Assembly (NCBI RefSeq): GCF_000959725.1
Contig: NZ_CP009322.1
Location: 2,914,001 to 2,978,000 of the forward strand
From: Burkholderia gladioli
Lineage (GTDB): Bacteria > Pseudomonadota > Gammaproteobacteria > Burkholderiales > Burkholderiaceae
Length of the DNA: 64,000 nucleotides
Reading direction: 5' to 3'
Shown here: positions 57,260 to 64,000 of the stretch, one piece after another
Numbering within the stretch: position 1 is the stretch's first letter
Layout of the letters: the number at the start of each line of letters is the position of its first letter
The notes under the pieces: model-generated
What the model saw: the letters and a program-made list of their open reading frames with translations, nothing else
Told to the model about the DNA's origin: nothing
Databases searched by the model: none
Translations under genes and position numbers: made by a program

Positions 57260-57972
57260 GGGATGCGAGTGCCTACGATGTCACACTGCGCTATTTATAA
57301 CACTTAACTACGTGGTCTTTCCTAAAACGCAAGTCCCAGCGAGAGCCCGTGGAAACATGGGGTCTGGCGGAGTGATCAAACGGCCTGCTCCGCCAATGAT
57401 GTCACAGTGGTGGTTTCGTGGGTCGGCAGGGAAGGCCCGGGAATGCGCTTGGTCGATCTCGTCAGGACAGCTCACGTCATGCGCATGCGAGCCTGAGCAT
57501 ACGGGCCTGCCGCCGCTTGGAGCGCAGAGTCCTTTTCGATGCAGAGTGCCGCCAGCGCGCGCACAGAAGGATCGGCGCCAACCGTTAAATTCCCAAATTC
57601 CCTCCGTTTCGAAAGTCCGGTTTTGAGCGTCGAGATCGATCATGCGAATTTCGCCTTTGGGTCGCGTGCCGCCGGTTGCGGCGGGCACGAGGCAGCGCCA
57701 AGCGACATGAAAAACGTGAGTCGGCATCCGACCAGTTTCTGACATTTGATATATCGCGTAGTCAGACATTGGATCGACCGTTACCCTTCGGGAGGCCACC
57801 TAAGCCGCAGTGCGACCGAACGTCATCCCAAAAAAGCCCGGCTATGCCGGGCATTTGTACTAGTCGCATCAGAAGATACTGGCGGAGTAAACGCGTTACC
57901 CTCGGCCCCGTGAGCTGCTAGTTCGTAGAGACTTTCACATCAACAGAGGAGACAGCACCGAGGATGACCGCG
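57260..57972. other. Intergenic region before the right transposon end
   Basis: About 710 bp. It carries the nuclease operon promoter at its left and a terminator at 57836-57852. A 163-codon minus-strand frame at 57308-57799 has no recognisable domain or good start and is not called as a gene. Confidence 0.5.
57836..57852 (-). terminator. Rho-independent terminator, minus-strand orientation
   Basis: GCCCGGC-TAT-GCCGGGC is followed on the minus strand by a run of six T. It would stop leftward transcription, though no minus-strand gene remains to its right inside the island. Confidence 0.75.
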
Positions 57973-58036
57973 GTTCTCACAAACGTCCTCACGGACAACT
58001 TTGTGAGAATTCGGCCATCTATTCTGAGAAACAACA
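57973..58036. repeat. Right-end transposase-binding-type repeats
   Basis: Two copies point outward: GGACAACTTTGTGAGAA (57993-58009) and GGCCATCTATTCTGAGAA followed by ACAACA (58013-58036). A third, inverted copy GTTCTCACAAACGTCC lies at 57973-57988. Reverse-complemented, the last one reads TGTTGTTT-CTCAGAATAGATGGCC, closely matching the left end. The terminus ends in ACA. Confidence 0.6.
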
Positions 58037-58103
58037 ACCCGTGGCAGCCCGGTTTATTTCTGCTAATATGCGAAACAGCTACATTTCATATAAATAGGGC
58101 AAC

Positions 58104-58322
58104 ATGGGAATCATCAAAATCTCCGAGTCGATGCACGACTCCCTGCGCCGCACCAGTGGCGCGCTGAGCCGCTCGATCAATGCGCAGGCCGAGCACTGGC
58201 TGCGCGTGGGCATGCTGGCCGAACTGAATCCGACGCTGAGCTACGGCGAGATCTGCCAGATGCTGCTGCGCGCGGAGGTCCAGCAGGCGCCCGACGAAAC
58301 TTCACTGCCGCAGGTGGCGTGA
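58104..58322 (+). CDS. ParD-like ribbon-helix-helix protein
   Basis: A 72-aa protein of the ParD-like family: MGIIKISESMHDSLRRTSGA and SINAQAEHWLRVGMLAEL, an RHH-type fold. No ParE toxin is present. It overlaps the methionine aminopeptidase start as TGATG, a pairing I associate with accessory map genes in proteobacteria. It may regulate that operon. Its promoter abuts the right end of the transposon, about 65 bp upstream. Confidence 0.8.
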   Translation: MGIIKISESMHDSLRRTSGALSRSINAQAEHWLRVGMLAELNPTLSYGEICQMLLRAEVQQAPDETSLPQVA

Positions 58323-59152
58323 TGGCGCGCGCTCCGAAAATCACGCTCCGCTCGAAGGCGGAAATCGCGCAATCGCGCGTGGCGGGCAAGCTCGCGGCCG
58401 AGGTGCTGCAGATGATCGGCGAGCACGTGAAGCCCGGCGTCACCACCGACGAACTCGATACGCTGTGCCGCGAGTACATCGTCAACGTGCAGAAGGCGAC
58501 GCCCGCCAACATCGGCTATCACGGCTTCCCGAAGACGATCTGCGCCTCGGTCAACCATGTGGTCTGCCACGGCATCCCCTCGGCGCACGTGCTCGAGGAC
58601 GGCGACATCATCAATATCGACGTCGCGGTGATCAAGGACGGCTGGTTCGGCGACACGAGCCGCATGTACTACGTCGGCGAACCCGCGCCCGCCGCCCGGC
58701 ACCTGGTGGACACCACCTACGAGGCGATGCGCGCCGGGATCCTCGCCGTCAGGCCGGGCGCGACGCTCGGCGATGTCGGCCATGCCATCCAGAGCGTGGC
58801 GCATGCGGCCGGCTACAGCGTGGTGCGCGAGTATTGCGGGCACGGCATCGGCACCGTCTATCACGACGAGCCGCAGGTGCTCCATTACGGCCGGCCCGGC
58901 ATCGGGCTCAAGCTGGTGCCGGGCATGATCTTCACCATCGAGCCGATGCTCAATGCCGGCAAGGCGGAAACCAAGCAGCTCTCGGACGGCTGGACCGTCG
59001 TGACGCGCGACCGCTCGCTGTCGGCGCAATGGGAGCACATGGTGGTCGTGACCGAGCACGGTTTCGAGGTGCTGACGCCCTGGCCGGAAGGCACCGGCAG
59101 CTACGCGTCGATCGGCGCGGCGCAGGGTTCGGAATCGGCTTCGGCGGCCTGA
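58322..59152 (+). CDS. map: Type I methionine aminopeptidase (accessory copy)
   Basis: A 276-aa enzyme removing the initiator Met. Metal ligands of the pita-bread fold are visible: Asp in INIDVAVIKDGWFGDTS (two Asp), His in YCGHGIGTVYHDEP, Glu in FTIEPML and Glu in QWEHMVVV. The substrate-loop motif HGFPKTICASVN is present. The ATG at 58322 overlaps the parD-like stop; a GTG one codon earlier is unlikely. It is probably additional to the housekeeping map gene near rpsB, which is outside the window. Confidence 0.92.
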   Translation: MARAPKITLRSKAEIAQSRVAGKLAAEVLQMIGEHVKPGVTTDELDTLCREYIVNVQKATPANIGYHGFPKTICASVNHVVCHGIPSAHVLEDGDIINIDVAVIKDGWFGDTSRMYYVGEPAPAARHLVDTTYEAMRAGILAVRPGATLGDVGHAIQSVAHAAGYSVVREYCGHGIGTVYHDEPQVLHYGRPGIGLKLVPGMIFTIEPMLNAGKAETKQLSDGWTVVTRDRSLSAQWEHMVVVTEHGFEVLTPWPEGTGSYASIGAAQGSESASAA

Positions 59153-59237
59153 TTCTGGCGGCGGCTGCCGCATCGAGCATCAGCGGCAAGGCAAGGGCCG
59201 CCGCGCGCCTATCATGGCGCGCGGCGGCCTCGACGTT

Positions 59238-59744
59238 TCAGGCGGCCGGATCCGGCTCGCCGAGCCAGCGGTACATCACGAGGCAGTCGACCAGGCCGAG
59301 CCTGGCATGGCGATAGGCGCGCGGCAGCGTGCCCACCACCTCGAATCCCATCTTCTTCCACAGCGCGACGGCAACCTCGTTGGTCGCGACCACCGAATTG
59401 AATTGCATCGCCAGGAAGCCTGCCTCGCGCGCCACCTGCAGCGAGTGCTCGCACATGCGCTGCGCGACGCCCTTGCCGCGCGCGGCGGGCGCCACCATGT
59501 AGCCGCAATTGCAGACGTGATTGCCTGGGCCGGCGGCGTTCGGCTTCAGGTAGTAGGAGCCGAGCAGCTCGCCGTCCTGCTCGGCGACGAAGGTGTGGAG
59601 CGGCAGGTCGACCCAGAGCGCGCGCGCCGCCTCCCTGGTGATGGCCGGGTCGTAGGCGTAGGTTTCCTGCGCGGCGGCGATGGCCTGGAAGGTCGGCCAG
59701 AAGCGGTCGAAATCGTCGGGGGTGAGGGGGCGGAGGGTGATCAT
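59238..59744 (-). CDS. GNAT-family N-acetyltransferase
   Basis: A 168-aa GNAT enzyme. The acetyl-CoA loop is VAPAARGKGVAQRMCEHSL (R/Q-x-x-G-x-G/A), followed by FNSVVATNEVAVALWKKMGFEVVG and the end RAYRHARLGLVDCLVMYRWL. It resembles the L-amino-acid/phosphinothricin acetyltransferase subgroup. Convergent with map; substrate unknown. Confidence 0.88.
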   Translation of the reverse strand: MITLRPLTPDDFDRFWPTFQAIAAAQETYAYDPAITREAARALWVDLPLHTFVAEQDGELLGSYYLKPNAAGPGNHVCNCGYMVAPAARGKGVAQRMCEHSLQVAREAGFLAMQFNSVVATNEVAVALWKKMGFEVVGTLPRAYRHARLGLVDCLVMYRWLGEPDPAA

Positions 59745-59912
59745 CGGCGGCTCGGTAACGGGCAGGCGAATGATTCTAGCTTGATGCCGGAGCGAGATCG
59801 CCCGTGCGGCACGAGATCGCCGTTGAAGCCATCGATCCAGCGGCCTGCAAGGCTGGAATCATGACATTCGGTCCGCTTTCGATGAAACACGATGCGCCCC
59901 CCGCACCCTACT

Positions 59913-61235
59913 TCAACCCGCCTCGCCCTCGTCCTTCGCCGTCTCCCTGAGCTGCGACACCGCCACCAGCGACAGCAGCACGCAAACCGCCACGTACCAG
60001 GCCGGCGCGAGCCGGTTGCCGGTCACGCGCACCAACCAGGTGGCGACCAACTGCGCCGTGCCGCCGAAGATCGTGACCGCCAGCGCATAGGCGATCGAAA
60101 TGCCCGTCGCGCGGATCCGGCGCGGGAACGATTCGCACATCAGCGCGAACTCCGAGGCCGAGCCCATCGAGAAGAACAGCAGCATCAGCGAGGTCAGCGG
60201 CATCACCACCGACAGCGTCGGATAGCGATTCATCAGCATGAAGGCCGGAAACAGCAGCAGCACCAGCGTGCCGCGCCCGACGAAGATCGGCAGCTTGCGG
60301 CTGCCCACCTTGTCGGAGAGCCAGCCGAACACCGGGCACATCACCAGGATCACGCAGCTCGACGCCACGCCGACGAACATCGACAGCTTCATCGGCAGGC
60401 CCAGCGTGTGGATCGCATAGGTCGGCATGTAGAACGTCAGGATGTAGGTGGAGACCGTGCCGCCCATCACCGTCAGCGTGATCAGCAGCACCGTGCGCGC
60501 GTGTTGCGCGAACAGCTCGCGCAACACGCCGCCGTCGATCGCGTGCGAGGCCGCGCCGGGCTCCTCGGCGAGCCGGCGGCGCAGCAGCATGCCGACCGGC
60601 GCGATCGACAGGCCGACCACGAAGGGAATGCGCCAGCCCCAGCTCTCCAGCGCGTCCTTGGTCAGCACATTCGACAGCAACGCCGCGAGCCCGGAGCCCA
60701 TCAAGGCCGCGCCGCCTTGCGTGGCAAGCTGCCAGCTCGCGCGGAAACCGCGCTTCGCCCGATCGCCCTGTTCCAGCAGGGTGGAGGTGGCCGCGCCGAA
60801 TTCGCCGCCTTGCGAAAAGCCCTGCAGCAACCGCGCGAACACGATGATGAGCGGCGCGAACACGCCGATCTGCGCGTAGGTGGGCGCGATCGCGATCAAG
60901 CCCGTGCCGATCGCCATCAGCATGATGGTGAGGTTCAGCGCCGCCTTGCGGCCGCGCCGGTCGGCATAGACGCCGAGCAGCACGCTGCCGAGCGGCCGCG
61001 TGAAGAAGCCGGCCGCGAAGGTCGCCACCGACAGCAGCAGCGAGGTGGTCGCGTCGCCGGCCGGGAAATACAGCTTGCCGATCAGGACCGCGAAGAATCC
61101 ATACACGGTGAAATCGAAGAACTCGAGCCAGTTGCCGATCACGGCCGCCACCACGGCGCCGCGCGCGGACAGCCGGGCGGGCGCGGCGGCGTCCGGTGTT
61201 TCGTCGATGCGAAGCGTCAGTTGCTCGTCGCGCAT
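59913..61235 (-). CDS. MFS transporter, metabolite:H+ symporter (MHS) family
   Basis: A 440-aa twelve-helix transporter. MHS signatures are WLEFFDFTVYGFFAVLIGKLYFP, split by helix 1, VYADRRGRKAAL in the 2-3 loop and FSQGGEFGAATSTLLE. Related carriers import citrate, proline or dicarboxylates. The start at 61235 follows AAGGGAGA. It lies 98 bp downstream of an M20 amidohydrolase on the same strand, suggesting uptake of the amide or acyl-amino acid that the hydrolase splits. Confidence 0.88.
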   Translation of the reverse strand: MRDEQLTLRIDETPDAAAPARLSARGAVVAAVIGNWLEFFDFTVYGFFAVLIGKLYFPAGDATTSLLLSVATFAAGFFTRPLGSVLLGVYADRRGRKAALNLTIMLMAIGTGLIAIAPTYAQIGVFAPLIIVFARLLQGFSQGGEFGAATSTLLEQGDRAKRGFRASWQLATQGGAALMGSGLAALLSNVLTKDALESWGWRIPFVVGLSIAPVGMLLRRRLAEEPGAASHAIDGGVLRELFAQHARTVLLITLTVMGGTVSTYILTFYMPTYAIHTLGLPMKLSMFVGVASSCVILVMCPVFGWLSDKVGSRKLPIFVGRGTLVLLLFPAFMLMNRYPTLSVVMPLTSLMLLFFSMGSASEFALMCESFPRRIRATGISIAYALAVTIFGGTAQLVATWLVRVTGNRLAPAWYVAVCVLLSLVAVSQLRETAKDEGEAG

Positions 61236-61333
61236 GCGGCTTCTCCCTTGCTTGATGGTTGGAAACGGGCTCGATGGATCACGCGGGGCGATGCGTCGCC
61301 GCGCTCGCGGCGACGCAGGGCGCCGGCGCAATC

Positions 61334-62533
61334 TCAGCGCGACAGATAACGCTCGACGAGCCGCGTCCAGAAGGCCGCGCCGATCGGCAGGTTGTGATCG
61401 TTGAAGTCGTAATGCGGGTTGTGGACCATGCAGCCGTCCTCGCCCACGCCGTTGCCGAGCCGCACGAAGGAACCCGGGCGCTGCTGCAGCATGTAGGCGA
61501 AATCCTCGCTGCCCATCAGCGGGTCGGTCTGCTCGACGACGTTGGCCTCGCCCACCAGTTCCTTGGCGACCTGCGCCGCGAAATCGGTTTCCTCGTCCGA
61601 GTTGACCACCACGGGATAACCGTCGACATAGTCGACGGTGGCCTTGGCGCCATAGCTGGCCGCCTGCGCCTCGGCGATCTCGGTGATCCGGCGTTTCAGT
61701 TGCGCGCGCACCGTTTCGCTGAACGAACGCACGCTCAGCTCGAGCCGCGCGCGCTGCGGGATCACGTTGTTGACGGTGCCCGCGTGCATGGTGCCGATGG
61801 TGACCACCGCGGCTTGCGAGGGATCGAGGTTGCGCGAGACGATGGTCTGCAGGGCCATCACGATGCTGGCCGCGACCACCACCGTGTCGACCGCCAGGTG
61901 CGGGCGCGCCGCGTGGCCGCCCACGCCCTCGATCTCGATCACGGCGCGATCGCCCGCTGCCATGAACGGCCCGCGCCGCATCAGGAACTTGCCCGGCTCC
62001 GCGCCGGGATGGTTGTGCATGCCGAACACGGCGTCGCAGGGGAAGCGTTCGAACAGGCCGTCGGCGATCATGCGCTGGGCGCCGCTGTCCACGCCCTTTT
62101 CCTCGGCCGGCTGGAAGTACAGGTGCACCGTGCCCGAGAAGTTGCGGGTGCGCGCCAGATGGCGGGCGGCGCCGAGCAGCATGGTGGTATGGCCGTCGTG
62201 GCCGCAGGCGTGCATCTTGCCGTGCGTCTCGCTCGCGTAGGGCAGGCCGGTGGCTTCCAGGATCGGCAGCGCGTCCATGTCGGCGCGGATGCCGATCCGG
62301 CGCCGGCCCTCGCCCACCGTCAGCGTGCCGACCACGCCCGTCTCGCCCACCCCGCGCGTGACCTGCCAGCCCCAGCTTTCGAGCTTGTCGGCGACCAGCG
62401 CCGCCGTCGCCACCTCCTCGAAGGCCAGTTCGGGATGGCGGTGGATGTGGTGGCGGATGTCGAGCAGGTCGGGAACGTCGTCGGCGAGATCGGGGATTTC
62501 GGTGTAGCGGGCGGCGGTGGCGGTGGCGGTCAT
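61334..62533 (-). CDS. M20-family amidohydrolase (hippurate hydrolase-like)
   Basis: A 399-aa metallopeptidase/amidohydrolase. Metal-site motifs are IRADMDALPI, KMHACGHDGHTTMLLGAARH and FQPAEEKGVDSGAQRMI; the dimer-interface His is in GVGGHAARPHLAVD, and PLMGSEDFAYMLQQRPG closes the site. This is the HipO/amidohydrolase subgroup that cleaves N-acyl amino acids. The start at 62533 has GGAG 6 nt upstream. Likely operon with the MHS transporter. Confidence 0.9.
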   Translation of the reverse strand: MTATATAARYTEIPDLADDVPDLLDIRHHIHRHPELAFEEVATAALVADKLESWGWQVTRGVGETGVVGTLTVGEGRRRIGIRADMDALPILEATGLPYASETHGKMHACGHDGHTTMLLGAARHLARTRNFSGTVHLYFQPAEEKGVDSGAQRMIADGLFERFPCDAVFGMHNHPGAEPGKFLMRRGPFMAAGDRAVIEIEGVGGHAARPHLAVDTVVVAASIVMALQTIVSRNLDPSQAAVVTIGTMHAGTVNNVIPQRARLELSVRSFSETVRAQLKRRITEIAEAQAASYGAKATVDYVDGYPVVVNSDEETDFAAQVAKELVGEANVVEQTDPLMGSEDFAYMLQQRPGSFVRLGNGVGEDGCMVHNPHYDFNDHNLPIGAAFWTRLVERYLSR

Positions 62534-62798
62534 CAGGGGCTCCGGGGCGCGGTGCGCCGGGTGGGGGTCGATGGCGCGCACTATAGCCAGCCAAATCCCG
62601 CTGTATAAGATGCGGGATTTTTCACCGTGATTAGTAAAAGTTATCGCTCCTTCCAGCGAATCACGATGGCCTTCATTCCTCCTTGACCTTCCCACCATGG
62701 CAAGCTTGACGATATCCCCCGTGACGAGCCCCGCGGGCACACAACCTGCGCGCCGGCCTCGCACACTTCGCCATTCCCCAGTCAAAGTGAGAAGCCAG

Positions 62799-63203
62799 AT
62801 GACATTCCGACATGCACTCCGCTCCATCCTGCCGCTCGCGGCAGCCGTCTCCCTGCTGGGCGCGCCGGCTTTCGCCAGCGCGCAACAAGGCGCCGCTCCC
62901 GCCATGCAAGGCATGCAGGGCATGAAGATGTCCGCGCCGAACGACGGCGCGGCCGGCTCCACCGCCGCCTTCCAGGGCGCCGACCAGAAGATGATGCAGG
63001 GCATGAGCGCGCCGCCCTACACGGGCGACGCCGACAAGGATTTCGTCGCCCACATGATTCCGCATCACCAGGGCGCGATCGACATGGCCGAGGTGGAACT
63101 GCGCTACGGCAAGGATCCCGCGATGAAGAAGCTCGCGGCCGGGATCGTCGCCGCCCAGCGCACCGAGATCCGCACCATGAAGCAGTGGCAGCAGGCGCAT
63201 TGA
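62799..63203 (+). CDS. DUF305 exported Met/His-rich protein
   Basis: A 134-aa protein with a signal peptide (ILPLAAAVSLLGAPAFASAQ). The mature part has methionine clusters (MQGMQGMKM, QKMMQGM) and the DUF305 hallmark AHMIPHHQGAIDMAEVEL. Such proteins are thought to bind copper in the periplasm. GAGAAG lies before the ATG at 62799; an in-frame upstream ATG lacks support. Confidence 0.85.
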   Translation: MTFRHALRSILPLAAAVSLLGAPAFASAQQGAAPAMQGMQGMKMSAPNDGAAGSTAAFQGADQKMMQGMSAPPYTGDADKDFVAHMIPHHQGAIDMAEVELRYGKDPAMKKLAAGIVAAQRTEIRTMKQWQQAH

Positions 63204-63209
63204 GCACCC

Positions 63210-63247
63210 TCGCGCCATGCCACAAAGGCATGGCGCGAATCGTTTTT
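63210..63247 (+). terminator. Intrinsic terminator after the DUF305 gene
   Basis: A perfect 12-bp stem (TCGCGCCATGCC with GGCATGGCGCGA), loop ACAAA, then ATCGTTTTT. Confidence 0.85.
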
Positions 63248-63360
63248 CCGTATTGGCGCGCATGAGCCGCCTCTGGGATGCTTGAGCCATACGAAACGGC
63301 GCCCGCCAGCAGTGACACACGCGGCGGGCGCCGGCCCCAAGCCCACCCAAGGAGCGCACC

Positions 63361-64000
63361 ATGCCCAACCTCCCCGTCAAACGCGTCGCCGTGACCGGCG
63401 CGGCCGGCCAGATCGCTTATTCGCTGCTGTTTCGCATCGCCAACGGCGACCTGCTCGGCAAGCAGCAGCCCGTGATCCTCCAGTTGCTGGAACTGCCCCA
63501 GGCGATGGCCGCCCTGCGCGGCGTGGTGATGGAGCTGGAGGATTGCGCCTTCCCGCTGCTGGCCGGCATCGAGATCAGCGACGATCCGCGCCAGGCCTTC
63601 CGCGATGCCGACTACGCGCTGCTGGTCGGCTCGCGCCCGCGCGGCAAGGGCATGGAGCGGCGCGACCTGCTGGCCGCCAACGCCGCGATCTTCCGCACCC
63701 AGGGCGAGGCGCTCAACGAGGTCGCGCAGCGCTCGGTCAAGGCGCTGGTGGTGGGCAATCCCGCCAACACCAACGCCTGGGTCGCGCGCCGCTTCGCCCC
63801 GGACCTGCCGCCCGACGCCATCACCGCGATGATCCGGCTCGACCACAATCGCGCCGCCTCGCAGCTCGCGGCGCGCTGCGGCGTCGAGGTCGGCGCGATC
63901 ACGCAACTGGCCGTCTGGGGCAATCACTCGCCCACCATGTATGCCGATTACCGGCACGCGCTCGCCGACGGCCAGCCGCTGCCGGCCAGGATCGACGACG
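63361..64000 (+). CDS. mdh: Malate dehydrogenase, 5' part
   Basis: The first 213 codons of a cytoplasmic-type NAD-dependent malate dehydrogenase (oxaloacetate-malate interconversion in the TCA cycle). Cofactor loop [20 protein letters not shown], substrate loop [16 protein letters not shown], and [19 protein letters not shown] and [11 protein letters not shown] with the catalytic His. GGAG lies 6-7 nt before the ATG. The gene continues past the window end. Confidence 0.95.
   Translation, partial: MPNLPVKRVAVTGAAGQIAYSLLFRIANGDLLGKQQPVILQLLELPQAMAALRGVVMELEDCAFPLLAGIEISDDPRQAFRDADYALLVGSRPRGKGMERRDLLAANAAIFRTQGEALNEVAQRSVKALVVGNPANTNAWVARRFAPDLPPDAITAMIRLDHNRAASQLAARCGVEVGAITQLAVWGNHSPTMYADYRHALADGQPLPARIDD

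Larger units (their letters stand above)
32884..58036. mobile_element. Tn7-like transposon (about 25 kb) with tnsABC-tniQ
   Basis: The element is inferred from three observations. A tnsA-tnsB-tnsC-tniQ set lies inside. TGT...ACA termini with related repeats in inverted orientation lie at both edges (32884-32936 and 57993-58036). Gene style and base composition change at these edges, from ABC-F on the left to parD-like/map on the right. No matching 5-bp target duplication is visible (ATGCC on the left, ACCCG on the right), so the exact termini could be off by a few bases or the flanks have changed. The insertion is in the intergenic region between divergently transcribed host genes. Confidence 0.6.

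Noticed and set aside
57308..57799. 163-codon minus-strand open frame next to the right transposon end
   Set aside because: No recognisable domain, unconvincing start and composition; it may be decayed cargo.
32884..58036. CRISPR array or CRISPR-associated transposon
   Set aside because: No spaced direct repeats or cas genes were seen; TniQ here appears to be protein-guided.

Overview
The window is high-GC proteobacterial DNA with Burkholderia-type gene content: FabV enoyl-ACP reductase, a type VI secretion (T6SS) effector of the BTH_I2691 family, a large HPII-type catalase, a MocR regulator and an MHS-family transporter. I infer Burkholderia sensu stricto, possibly the gladioli/glumae/plantarii clade. 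This is inference from content and style, not a database match.

Core segment 1 (1-28.7 kb) holds a Tat-exported haloacid dehalogenase, an EamA exporter diverging from an AraC regulator, a TRIC/UPF0126 channel, an AlkC-like repair protein and a WYL regulator. It continues with a three-gene T6SS-associated operon (Shedu-like nuclease, BTH_I2691-type effector, DUF6708-like membrane protein), a MocR regulator with a 9-bp minisatellite in its linker diverging from a PaiB flavoprotein, then fabV and katE. A ribose-type ABC importer with a DszC/SfnB-like flavin enzyme and an orphan sensor kinase close the segment. Between 28.7 and 31 kb, an SDR/TetR divergent pair sits in sparsely coding DNA, followed by an ABC-F ATPase.

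The accessory island (about 32.9-58.0 kb) is best read as one Tn7-like transposon of about 25 kb. Related repeats with the core TTCTCAGAAAAG(A/T)(T/C)GTCC lie in opposite orientation at both edges (32884-32936 and 57993-58036). The interior carries tnsA-tnsB-tnsC-tniQ on the minus strand. An IS5-family element interrupts the 3' end of tnsC so cleanly that the original reading frame can be rebuilt. The island lies between the divergently transcribed ABC-F gene and a parD-like/map operon. It is a mosaic of live and decayed parts: two IS5-family elements, IS481 fragments, a 77-bp MITE-like hairpin, a dnaE2 fragment, a decayed RES toxin with its antitoxin, and an orphan antitoxin.

Probable cargo of interest: (i) a divergent locus encoding a sigma-like factor, a small protein and an ImmA/IrrE protease on one side, and a 318-aa protein plus a Pycsar-type membrane effector, frameshifted at an 8-nt homopolymer, on the other; (ii) a protein joining a HEPN-like RNase domain, an Ig-like domain and a beta-propeller; (iii) a two-gene operon with a PD-(D/E)XK nuclease; (iv) a PIN-like 419-aa protein; (v) a candidate ~72-nt small RNA upstream of tnsA. 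The first three resemble anti-phage defence modules, but no function is demonstrated here.

Core segment 2 (58.1-64 kb) has parD-like/map, a GNAT acetyltransferase, an MHS transporter with an M20 amidohydrolase, a DUF305 protein and the start of malate dehydrogenase, which runs off the window.
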